Shown here piece by piece: positions 7,456-15,056 of a DNA stretch of 27,391 nt. Position 1 is the stretch's first letter. Each line of letters starts with the position of its first letter. Source of the DNA: CAYQTO01 sp964420455 (GTDB lineage: Bacteria; Sumerlaeota; Sumerlaeia; SLMS01). Both the position numbers and the translations under genes were made by a program. The notes beneath the pieces are model-generated. The model searched no databases. It saw only the letters and a program-made list of their open reading frames with translations, and was not told where the DNA came from. The DNA is taken from assembly GCA_964420455.1 (NCBI GenBank), contig CAYQTO010000029.1, positions 1 to 27,391 on the forward strand, in the 5' to 3' direction.

Positions 7456-8121
7456 TCAAGGCGTCCGGTACGCCTCCTTCAACGCCGAATGATCCACGTC
7501 CTCCTGCTCCTGCGCCGCTTCATACTGCTCCCGTGTCGCCGTCGTGAGGGTGTACACCATCCGGATGCGATCCACCCCGTCCTCGATCCCATCATTGAAC
7601 GCGTATTCCACCGGGAGCGTGTATGACTCCCCGGGCCCGATCTTCTGCATGTCGAAGCAGAAACATTTGCGCAGCACCAGGACCTCGCTCGAACCCGCGG
7701 AGCGAGGATACACGTCGTGCACCGGCCGGAAGTAAATCGTATCCCGTGAAAGGTTCGTGAACCGGTAGTCGTTAATCTCGTACTGGTTCACCCGTGTCGT
7801 CTGGCGCGATTCGTTGACGCTGAAGGCAATCGGCAGGTCTCCGTTCACCTGCGCGGTGAAAATCACCTCGAGCTCGCGGCCCGCTTCCTTCCCGGGCAGC
7901 AGCAGGTCCTCCGGCGCGATCGCCGTCGCCGGTCCCGAGGCCAGCAGACCCGCTTCTTGGCCGGCCCGCACCAGCAGCCCCGCATTCGCGTAGGCGAACC
8001 CCAACAACGCCGCCGCGAGCGCCCCCGCCACCAAAAGCCACAAGCCTGCATTCTTCCGACGCCCGCCCAAACCCGGCAGCCGCTCGTCCACCGCCATCCC
8101 CTCGTGCGTCATGTCCGCCAT
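7456..8121 (-). CDS. ctaG: Cytochrome c oxidase assembly protein CtaG/Cox11 (copper delivery)
   Basis: The 221-residue protein delivers copper to the CuB site of cytochrome oxidase subunit I. It has a short cytoplasmic N-terminus, one membrane helix (about 26-45) and a periplasmic beta domain. The signature is KCFCFDMQKIGPGES (152-166), in which Cys153 and Cys155 are the Cu(I) ligands of the Cox11 family. The YRFTNLSRDTIYFRPVHDVYP region (119-139) is also typical. A GGAGGG ribosome binding site lies before ATG 8121. It follows ctaB by 22 bases and precedes coxC, matching the proteobacterial gene order except for the missing coxB-coxA. Its presence indicates a CuB-containing, aa3- or caa3-type oxidase in the cell. 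Confidence 0.92.
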   Translation of the reverse strand: MADMTHEGMAVDERLPGLGGRRKNAGLWLLVAGALAAALLGFAYANAGLLVRAGQEAGLLASGPATAIAPEDLLLPGKEAGRELEVIFTAQVNGDLPIAFSVNESRQTTRVNQYEINDYRFTNLSRDTIYFRPVHDVYPRSAGSSEVLVLRKCFCFDMQKIGPGESYTLPVEYAFNDGIEDGVDRIRMVYTLTTATREQYEAAQEQEDVDHSALKEAYRTP

Positions 8122-8143
8122 GGCATCCTTCCCTCCATAATCA

Positions 8144-9076
8144 TCACGGCAGCGGCACTCGCACCGCCACGTCCACCATCATCGCGATGAACAGCGCGAA
8201 CAGATACACAATCGAGTAGCCGAAAAGGCCCCAGTACTGACGCGACGTGCGCTCCTGCAAAGACAGGATCGACTTCCACACAAAGAACCCGCCCAGCAGA
8301 ACCGCTGACACCGTATAGACAAGCCCTGCCTCCGCCCACACCAGCGACAGGCTCACGCCGACGAGCACCACCGAATACACCGCCATCTGGCGCAGCGTCG
8401 CCGCTTCCCCCGCCACGTTCGGCATCATCGGCAACGGGTTCGAACGGTAATCATCCTGGAGGCACAACGCCAGTGCCCAGAAGTGCGGCGGCGTCCAGAA
8501 AAAGATCACCGCAAACATCGCCAGCGGCACCCACGTCATCCCGGACGCGTCCGCCGCGGCCGCCCACGCGATCACCGGCCCCATCGCCCCGGCAGCCCCA
8601 CCAATCACGATGTTGTGGGGCGTCGACGGCTTCAGCACCAACGTGTAGAAGAACGCATAGAACAGGATCGTTCCCAGGGCCAGCGCCGCACTGAACCAAT
8701 TGAAGAACACCGCGAAGATCGCCGTCCCCACAAGGCCGATCGCCACCGCAAACACCAGTGCGTTCAGGGGCCTCATGCGCCCGCTCGGCAGCGGCCGTTT
8801 CTTCGCCGTCCGCTTCATCAGCGCATCCCGGTCCCGCTCCAGGTACTGGTTCAGCGCATTCGCCGAACCCGCCGTGAGGTACAACCCCGCCAGCACCCCC
8901 AGGAACGCCAGCGGCTGCGAAGTTAGCGAACCCTCCCACACGAGTCCCGCCGCCCCCGTGATGATCACCAGCAGGCAGATCGTTGGCTTGGTCAGCGACA
9001 GGTAGTCCTTCACCACGGATGGCTGGCGCTCCCTCGCGGCGAGGCTGCCAGAGGGCATGGCCACGGCCTCAGGCAT
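8144..9076 (-). CDS. ctaB: Protohaem IX farnesyltransferase (haem O synthase)
   Basis: The 310-residue membrane prenyltransferase adds a farnesyl group to haem B to give haem O, the precursor of haem A. The first prenyl-diphosphate motif is NQYLERDRD (76-84), followed by KRTAKKRPLPSG. The UbiA-superfamily landmarks TPPHFWALAL and DDYRSNPLPMMP are present. About eight to nine membrane helices are seen. The ATG overlaps the ctaA stop by 8 bases (ATGCCTGA), so translation is probably coupled to ctaA, the next enzyme in the same pathway. The length is normal for CtaB/CyoE/Cox10. Confidence 0.94.
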   Translation of the reverse strand: MPEAVAMPSGSLAARERQPSVVKDYLSLTKPTICLLVIITGAAGLVWEGSLTSQPLAFLGVLAGLYLTAGSANALNQYLERDRDALMKRTAKKRPLPSGRMRPLNALVFAVAIGLVGTAIFAVFFNWFSAALALGTILFYAFFYTLVLKPSTPHNIVIGGAAGAMGPVIAWAAAADASGMTWVPLAMFAVIFFWTPPHFWALALCLQDDYRSNPLPMMPNVAGEAATLRQMAVYSVVLVGVSLSLVWAEAGLVYTVSAVLLGGFFVWKSILSLQERTSRQYWGLFGYSIVYLFALFIAMMVDVAVRVPLP

Positions 9077-10235
9077 GGCGCACCGCCTTGCCCGACGGAG
9101 CAGGGGGGGCGGCCGCGCGCGCGGTCCCTTCCCGCATCTCCGCCACCGCCACCTCCGTCAGCACCGGATGCCGCGTGGTCTCGTACACCACCACCAGCGC
9201 GTTCAGAAACAGCACAAGACCGAACGACTGGTGCGTCAGCGCCAGGTGTGCGTGCCCGCCAAACAGCAGCGTCAGAATCCCCAGCACGATCTGGAACGTC
9301 ACCACGGCAAACAGCAGGCGCAGCGCCCATCGGCCGGCAGCGCTCGTCTTCACCGTCAGGCAACGCATCGTGAACAGCAGGATCGCCGCGGCCACCGCAA
9401 ACGCGAACCAGCGATGCAGGAACTGGATCAGCACGATGTTCTCGGTCAGGTTGCGATACAGGCCGTCCCCCTCCGTCCACATCCCCGGCGGCACCAGGTA
9501 CTCGCCCATCAGCGGCCAGGTCGAAAACGCATAATGCGCGGAGCCCCCACCAGCCACCAACCCGCCGAGGAAAATCTGAACCCCGATCAGCCCATACACC
9601 GCAATCGCCCAGCGCCCGATCCCGTGCCGTGGCCTCTCCTGCGACGGCACCGGCGGATGCACCATTCGCATCAGCATCCAAACCACCAGGCTCGTGAACA
9701 GAAACGCCGTCGTCAGGTGCGTCGCCAGCTTGATCGGGATCAGATGGAGCCACACCAGGATGCCGCCAATCACCGCCTGCGAAGCGAGCAGGAACAAACC
9801 ACCCACCGCCAACAGCCCGATCCGCCGCCGAATGCTCCCATTCAACAGCGCCACCGCAAGAAACACCAGATAAACAACGCCGATCGTCTTCGCCAGCGCC
9901 CGGTGCGACCACTCGATCCAGAACATCCGCTTGAACGGGGCAATGTCCAGCTCCGCCCCCTGCAGGTACTGTGTCTTCCCTGCAATCGTCATTTCCTCAA
10001 CAAAGATGTTCCGGAGCACCTCCCACCCCTCGTCGGTTGTTGGGGGAAAAATGCTTTGACGCTCGCGCACCACCGCGCCGGTCGCGTCCACCGTGCGATC
10101 CACCGTGAAAAACGGCCATTCCGGGATCGAAAGTCCCGATCCCGATACCCGGACATACCCACCGAGTGTCACCATGGAAAAGCACATGACGACCAGCGTG
10201 ACCAGCAAGGCGGAGGTAATTCTCTCAATCTTCAT
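9069..10235 (-). CDS. ctaA: Haem A synthase, CtaA/Cox15 type
   Basis: The 388-residue protein oxidises haem O to haem A in the inner membrane. Eight helices are visible. The four histidines expected for the two haem sites are H111 (IEWSHRALAK), H173 (ATHLTTAF), H274 (QFLHRWFAF) and H335 (LTHQSFGL). GGYVRVSGSGLSIPEWP (25-41) and the STWPLMGEYLVP loop are family landmarks. No Cys pair is present in the first external loop, so it is closer to the Cox15-like, long form than to the Bacillus type. The C-terminal tail (about 360-388) is Ala/Pro-rich. The ATG lacks a strong Shine-Dalgarno. The 153 bases upstream are the largest gap in the respiratory block, so a separate promoter is possible here. 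Confidence 0.93.
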   Translation of the reverse strand: MKIERITSALLVTLVVMCFSMVTLGGYVRVSGSGLSIPEWPFFTVDRTVDATGAVVRERQSIFPPTTDEGWEVLRNIFVEEMTIAGKTQYLQGAELDIAPFKRMFWIEWSHRALAKTIGVVYLVFLAVALLNGSIRRRIGLLAVGGLFLLASQAVIGGILVWLHLIPIKLATHLTTAFLFTSLVVWMLMRMVHPPVPSQERPRHGIGRWAIAVYGLIGVQIFLGGLVAGGGSAHYAFSTWPLMGEYLVPPGMWTEGDGLYRNLTENIVLIQFLHRWFAFAVAAAILLFTMRCLTVKTSAAGRWALRLLFAVVTFQIVLGILTLLFGGHAHLALTHQSFGLVLFLNALVVVYETTRHPVLTEVAVAEMREGTARAAAPPAPSGKAVRHA

Positions 10236-10388
10236 CGGGTTTGATTACGGCTCTCTCTCGTTGGAATCGGCGAGTGGGTGAGGGGTAATGAGGGCGAAAC
10301 CGGTATCTCCGGCTGGTACCCCGGTCCTTTCCGGCCCGTATCCGAGGAGGCACTGGACCCGTGCGGCCCTCGGAGCGACCCGGACAAA

Positions 10389-11045
10389 TTACTGCATATC
10401 CCGTTCCGTCAGCGCCTGAATCGCGAGGTCCACGGGGATGCGCTCCTCGGTGTACGGGTTGATTGTGACCGTGCTTCCGCCGGCCGAGGCCTCCGGCAAT
10501 GAGGCCAACTGCTCCGGCGTGTTTTCCTCCCAACCCACATCCGACATGAATTCCTTGTGAATGTAATGCCCCACAGCGAACATTTCTTTTGGGTTAAGCG
10601 AAACCTGAAACGCCGGCATGTTGTTGCCGACGCCGTTCACCAGCGATTCGTACATCGCCACGCTCGACCTCCCGTTGATCCATCCCTCGCGCTCGTGGAA
10701 ATTTCTCGGCACACGCGCCAGACCCTGACCCGCCGCGCCGTCGCCGTAGCCCTCCGCCCCGTGACACGTCGCGCAGTTCAGGTTGTACACCCTCTCCCCC
10801 AGCGTGATCAGCTCCTCGTTTGGCTCCGTCGCCAGACTCCGGTAATTGAAGACCTCCTGCTCGTCTTCCTCCGGCTTGTCCGGGGTGTAGTACGCCCCTT
10901 CCCGCTCGCCCACCGTCAGACCATACTGGAACGGGATCACCACCACCAGGTAGATCAGGTACACCCCCACCGCCGTCAGCAGAACGAACGCGATGGGATT
11001 CGTCGCTTCCTTCCGCGTTGCCGTGCCGCCGTGCGAATCATGCAT
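10389..11045 (-). CDS. Membrane-anchored monohaem cytochrome c after the ACIII genes
   Basis: The 218-residue protein has one N-terminal membrane helix (about 18-40) and a periplasmic cytochrome c domain. The haem site is CATCH (91-95) and the probable sixth ligand is Met143 in NNMPAF. The start is ATG 11045, which overlaps the actF stop by 8 bases (ATGCATGA) and has GGAG 9 bases upstream. A longer in-frame reading into actF has no cytochrome content and is rejected. The coupling to actF suggests that it is an ACIII subunit or the electron carrier from ACIII to the oxidase. It differs from actE in being helix-anchored rather than lipid-anchored. The usual small actG was not found. The 40 residues after the cytochrome domain carry no known motif. 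Confidence 0.85.
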   Translation of the reverse strand: MHDSHGGTATRKEATNPIAFVLLTAVGVYLIYLVVVIPFQYGLTVGEREGAYYTPDKPEEDEQEVFNYRSLATEPNEELITLGERVYNLNCATCHGAEGYGDGAAGQGLARVPRNFHEREGWINGRSSVAMYESLVNGVGNNMPAFQVSLNPKEMFAVGHYIHKEFMSDVGWEENTPEQLASLPEASAGGSTVTINPYTEERIPVDLAIQALTERDMQ

Positions 11046-12282
11046 GGAGGTAGTCTCCGTTGATGCTGTTGAGGAGGTCTTCCTTGTCCTCCACCGGGAG
11101 GAGCGACGACGCCCCGAGCGCCGAAAGCGTGCTCCATCCAAACAAGCCCACCGCCCCGGCGAAGGTCAGCACGTTCACCACGCTCGGCAGGGTCAGTTCG
11201 CTGTAATAGGCCGGGTAGACAATCCAGTAAATGTCCAGCAGTTGTCCCAGAAGGATCGACGTGCAGCAGATCGTCTGCGCCACCACGTTCGTCCGCAGCG
11301 GCGGCGGCATCAGCAGAAAGAACGGGATCACCCACTTCAGCACCGGCAACGCGAGCGTCACCACCACCCAGCCCTCCTCGTAACGCTTCATGAAGAAGAA
11401 CGTCTCGTCGTACAGGTTCGCGTACCAGATCAGCATGAACTGCGAGAAGCCGATATAGACCATGAACGTCGCGAAGGCCATCACGTAGGTGCCCATGTCA
11501 TACATGTGGCGCCCCTTCACGTGCTCGCTCCGCGCCCGCAGGTGGAACATGATCAGCATCATCAGCGAAATCGCCGCGACAAACGCCCCCGAAAACATGT
11601 ACACACCAAACATCGTCGAGAACCACTTCACCTCGATCGACATGATCATTTCCCAGGAATAGATCGAGAAGACGAAGCCGAAGAAGATCAGGAAAAGGAT
11701 CGAGTTGCGCAGCCGCGCCTGGGCCACCGGCCCGTCCGCCTCCGGCGACGGACGCCGCGAGGTCCGCACCAGCACCAGCGTGATCAACGTCAGGATCGCG
11801 ATATAGATCGGCGTCTTGATGATCGAAACTCCCGGCGAAATCCACCACGCCTTCGCCGTCCCCTCGTACACGTAGTCGCTCCAGGGATACGGCCACAACT
11901 CGCCGTGGAACCTCGAATCCGCCCACGGGTACAGATAATAGATCCCCCCCAGCGCCACCAGCGGCAGCAGGAAACCCCCGCGGTAGGCAAACGCCGCGAT
12001 CGCCTCCGGAATCCGCTTCATCACATAGAACCACTTCGCGCTCACGACATACTGAATCGCCAGAAACGCCGCCGCACCCATCGCCAGCATCCAGACAAAA
12101 AGACCCGAGACAAAGAACCCCGCCCACGCGTTCTGACGCGCCTTGGCGTCCCCCACCACGAAGGCCCCGTAGGCAAACGCCAGAGCCCCCACCACCGCCA
12201 GCAGCAGGCACGCCAGCGGAAGCCACGACGGCACGCGCAGCGGGCCCGGATCGACAACGTTCTTGACGTGATGTCCGTGCAT
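11038..12282 (-). CDS. actF: Alternative complex III subunit ActF (NrfD/PsrC-like membrane protein)
   Basis: The 414-residue integral membrane protein has about ten helices and resembles the quinol-interacting NrfD/PsrC-like subunits of ACIII. It is the second such subunit and is shorter than ActC. Features include the GGFLLPLVALGGIYYLYPWA region, the internal FSIYSWEMIMSIEVKWFSTM segment with conserved acidic and aromatic residues, and FSQFMLIWYANLYDET. The ATG at 12282 shares a base with the actE stop (TAATG), with AGGAGGAGG inside the actE end, so translation is coupled. The longer upstream reading frame is a shadow of actE. Known ACIII structures place ActC and ActF side by side in the membrane; the role in quinol oxidation or proton translocation follows from the family. 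Confidence 0.9.
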   Translation of the reverse strand: MHGHHVKNVVDPGPLRVPSWLPLACLLLAVVGALAFAYGAFVVGDAKARQNAWAGFFVSGLFVWMLAMGAAAFLAIQYVVSAKWFYVMKRIPEAIAAFAYRGGFLLPLVALGGIYYLYPWADSRFHGELWPYPWSDYVYEGTAKAWWISPGVSIIKTPIYIAILTLITLVLVRTSRRPSPEADGPVAQARLRNSILFLIFFGFVFSIYSWEMIMSIEVKWFSTMFGVYMFSGAFVAAISLMMLIMFHLRARSEHVKGRHMYDMGTYVMAFATFMVYIGFSQFMLIWYANLYDETFFFMKRYEEGWVVVTLALPVLKWVIPFFLLMPPPLRTNVVAQTICCTSILLGQLLDIYWIVYPAYYSELTLPSVVNVLTFAGAVGLFGWSTLSALGASSLLPVEDKEDLLNSINGDYLHA

Positions 12283-12995
12283 TAGCCGCCCTCCTCCTCG
12301 TCCGCATTCAGGGTGAACACCGACTGAAGGTTCATGATTTCTTCCCGCGAGCGCGGCTTCGGATCCCGTGACTCCGGGTCCAAGCCCAGCCGGTTCGCCG
12401 TCTCCAGCAGGTCCTCCGTCGGATTGCCCGCAATGCCCAGAGCCCGCACGTAGTGCACAATCGCCCAACGGTGCTCCTCGGCGATGCGCTCCGCGTAGCC
12501 CGGCATCTGGCCCTGCCCCAACATGATCGTGTGGTAAATCTGGCCGTCCTTCCAGTCGGAAATCTTCTCCGTATACAGCGACGGCGGAATCGGCATGCCC
12601 TGCTCGCGATGCACCCGCGTCGCCAAGCCGTCGCCCGCCCCCACCTTGCCGTGGCACACCGCACAGTGGATGTTGTAATACTTCTGCCCCGTCCGCAGCA
12701 CCTCGCGCGTCCGCGGGAGCGGATTCACCAGCTCCTCCCCCGCACGCTCGCCCTCCGGCAACTCATACGGATACGGCGTGAAGTCCCCCTGCGGCAGCGT
12801 CCCCTCCGGCGGAGTCAGCATCGCCGAGCCCACCTTGAAGAAAGGATACGCCTCCTGGGGCTTCACCGCCGGGTTCCTATACATGTCGGGAAAGTACTGC
12901 AACTCGCGCTGCTCCGGGTCCGGCCCGCAGGCTGTCGTCGCCAGCAGCACCCCAACCAGAAGAACCAGCGCACCGATCAACCGTCCGCCACTCAC
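12282..12995 (-). CDS. actE: Alternative complex III subunit ActE (lipoprotein monohaem cytochrome c)
   Basis: The 237-residue periplasmic lipoprotein has a signal peptide ending in the lipobox ATTAC (Cys23). The haem c motif is CAVCH (111-115), with the likely axial Met164 in GQMPGY. The segment before the haem, PDMYRNPAVKPQEAYPF, is characteristic of ACIII monohaem subunits. The start is GTG 12995, overlapping the actD stop by four bases (GTGA) and preceded by GAGGAGG, so it is translationally coupled. In known ACIII it passes electrons from the pentahaem/Fe-S part to the oxidase. The acidic C-terminus (DEEEGG) carries the ribosome binding site of actF. Confidence 0.92.
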   Translation of the reverse strand: MSGGRLIGALVLLVGVLLATTACGPDPEQRELQYFPDMYRNPAVKPQEAYPFFKVGSAMLTPPEGTLPQGDFTPYPYELPEGERAGEELVNPLPRTREVLRTGQKYYNIHCAVCHGKVGAGDGLATRVHREQGMPIPPSLYTEKISDWKDGQIYHTIMLGQGQMPGYAERIAEEHRWAIVHYVRALGIAGNPTEDLLETANRLGLDPESRDPKPRSREEIMNLQSVFTLNADEEEGG

Positions 12996-13579
12996 GGCCT
13001 CACCTCCTCGAGCGGCGCCGCACGGAACACCACCCGCTCCCTCTCTGCGTCAATTCCGTCGATGATCTTCACCTTCAAGGCCGCGTTCTCTCTCAGGAAC
13101 GCAATCGCCTCGCGCTCCTGCTCGTCCGACTTCACCGGAATCACGAGGATGAACCGGTCGTCCGTCACCCGCCGGCTTAAGACCACGGTCTTGGCCCGAG
13201 GATAAAGATTCGCCGCCACAAACAGCGCCAGCAGGTTCGTAAACCCCGCCAGCAGCACCCCCGTCTCGAACGTGATCGGAATCCACGCCGGCCACGAAAC
13301 GAATGGCTTGCCGCCGATGTTGATCGGCCAGTCGATCGCCGACGTCCACGACTGGAACAGGAACCCCAGCGCCGCGCCGCCGATCAGCCCCGCCCGCGCC
13401 GCCGTCGCCACCCACGAGGGCTTCAGCCCCAGCGCGTCCTCCATCCCGTGGATCGGGTACGGGGAATACGCGTCCATGTTTGTGAAGCCCTTGTCCACCC
13501 GGGCCTTCTCGGCCACCGCCAGCAGATCGTGGCCATCGTCATAGAATCCCATCACGGCGGGGACCGGGATGCGTGCCAT
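12992..13579 (-). CDS. actD: Alternative complex III subunit ActD (DUF3341 family)
   Basis: The 195-residue protein has an N-terminal soluble part with FTNMDAYSPYPIHGMEDALGL (32-52), the hallmark of the DUF3341/ActD family. Two membrane helices follow (about 60-78 and 100-123), with the intervening loop DWPINIGGKPFVSWPAW. The C-terminal domain (about 135-190) is a small alpha/beta region with RFILVIPVKSDEQE. No cofactor ligands are seen, as expected for this structural subunit. It starts 2 bases after actC ends and its stop overlaps actE, so it lies inside a tight operon. Function is inferred from the family and context. Confidence 0.92.
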   Translation of the reverse strand: MARIPVPAVMGFYDDGHDLLAVAEKARVDKGFTNMDAYSPYPIHGMEDALGLKPSWVATAARAGLIGGAALGFLFQSWTSAIDWPINIGGKPFVSWPAWIPITFETGVLLAGFTNLLALFVAANLYPRAKTVVLSRRVTDDRFILVIPVKSDEQEREAIAFLRENAALKVKIIDGIDAERERVVFRAAPLEEVRP

Positions 13580-13581
13580 GG

Positions 13582-15036
13582 TCAGGTGGTCGCCTCCGAG
13601 GGATTGGTGGGCGGCTGTGGATCTTCCGGCAGGTCCGCCTCCGAGGGGCTGATCGCGTGGCCGTGCTCCTCCGCCAACCGCGAGCCGTGGCTCGGACTCG
13701 GCAGGGTCGCCTTCAACTCCGCGATGGCCAGTGTCGGGAAAACCCGCGAGAACGCCAGAAACAATGTGAAGAACAGCCCGAAGGAACCGATGGTCACCGA
13801 GATGTCCCAGATTGTTGCCACGTACAGGTCCCAGCTCGACGGCAGGAAGTCACGGCTCAACGAAATGATGAAGATGTTGTACCGCTCGAACCACATTCCG
13901 ATGTTGACGAAGATCGAAATGATGAACATCGCCACCAGATTGCGCCGGATCGCCCGCGACCAGAACAGCTGCGGGATGATCACGTTACACGTCGCCATGA
14001 TCCAGAACGGCAGCCAATACTCGCCGAATGGCCGATAAAGGAACTGGTACTGCTCGTACTCATGCCCCGAGTACCACGCGATGTAGAACTCCGACATGTA
14101 CGCGTATCCCACCAGCCAGGACGTCGCCAGGATCACCTTGTTCATCAATTCCAGGTGCTGCAGCGTGATGTAGTGCTCGAGGCTGTATAACTTCCTCATG
14201 AGCACCAGCAGCGTGACCACCATGGCAAAGCCGGAGAAGATGGCGCCGGCAACGAAGTAAGGCGGGAAGATGGTGGTGTGCCATCCGGGAATGTGCGACA
14301 CGGCGAAGTCGAAGGACACGATCGAGTGTACGGAAAGGACCAGCGGCGCGGCGAGGAAGGCAAACTGGCGATAGGCCCGCTCATAGTGGTTCCAATCCCG
14401 CGCGGAACCCGTCCAGCCGAAGCTCAGGATGCTGTAGATCGTCCGGAAAAACTTGTTCTTTGCCCGGTCGCGCGCCGTCGCCCAGTCCGGGATCAACCCC
14501 TGATACCAGAACAAAAGCGAGATCGAGAAATACGTCGTCACCGCGAACACGTCCCACAGCAGGGGCGAGCGGAAATTCACCCACAACTGGCGCTCCGCCG
14601 GATACGGCACCAGCCAGTACGCCACCCACGTCCGTCCCACGTGGATCAGCGGGAACACGCCGGCGGTCATCACCGCAAAGATGGTCATCGCCTCCGCCGA
14701 CCGGTTGATCGACGTCCGCCAGTTCTGGCGGAAAATAAACAGGATCGCCGAAATCAGCGTCCCCGCGTGGCCGATACCCACCCAGAACACGAAATTAACG
14801 ATGTAAATGCCCCAGCCGTTCGGGTTCTGGATGCCGAAGATCCCCAACCCGTAGAACAACTGGTAGATCACCGGCCCCACCAGCAGCAGCGCCATTGCCT
14901 GCGCCACCCCGAACGCCAGGTGCCACGGCAGCGACGGGAAACGCCCCATCGGCGCCAGCACGTCGTCCGTCACCTGCTCCATCTTGATGGAGGGCGACAT
15001 CAGGTACTTTTCCTTGGGATCGAGCGCGAGACTCAT
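13582..15036 (-). CDS. actC: Alternative complex III subunit ActC (NrfD/PsrC-like, quinol site)
   Basis: The 484-residue polytopic protein has about ten membrane helices and is the main NrfD-like subunit of ACIII, where quinol is thought to be oxidised. Landmarks are NGWGIYIVNFVFWVGIGHAG (73-92), AGVFPLIHVGRTWVAYWLVPYP and SIVSFDFAVSHIPGWHTTIFPPYF, with conserved charged residues in the membrane region. The C-terminal tail is hydrophilic and acidic (about 440-484). AAGGAGAG lies 5 bases before ATG 15036. A second in-frame ATG 12 codons later is possible. It follows actB by 20 bases. Length and motifs are normal. Confidence 0.93.
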   Translation of the reverse strand: MSLALDPKEKYLMSPSIKMEQVTDDVLAPMGRFPSLPWHLAFGVAQAMALLLVGPVIYQLFYGLGIFGIQNPNGWGIYIVNFVFWVGIGHAGTLISAILFIFRQNWRTSINRSAEAMTIFAVMTAGVFPLIHVGRTWVAYWLVPYPAERQLWVNFRSPLLWDVFAVTTYFSISLLFWYQGLIPDWATARDRAKNKFFRTIYSILSFGWTGSARDWNHYERAYRQFAFLAAPLVLSVHSIVSFDFAVSHIPGWHTTIFPPYFVAGAIFSGFAMVVTLLVLMRKLYSLEHYITLQHLELMNKVILATSWLVGYAYMSEFYIAWYSGHEYEQYQFLYRPFGEYWLPFWIMATCNVIIPQLFWSRAIRRNLVAMFIISIFVNIGMWFERYNIFIISLSRDFLPSSWDLYVATIWDISVTIGSFGLFFTLFLAFSRVFPTLAIAELKATLPSPSHGSRLAEEHGHAISPSEADLPEDPQPPTNPSEATT

Positions 15037-15056
15037 CCGCTCTCCTTTATCCGCCG

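Noticed and set aside
10993..12285. A plus-strand open frame of 430 codons over actF
   Set aside because: It is a His/Arg/Gln-rich shadow of the actF membrane protein with no recognisable domain.
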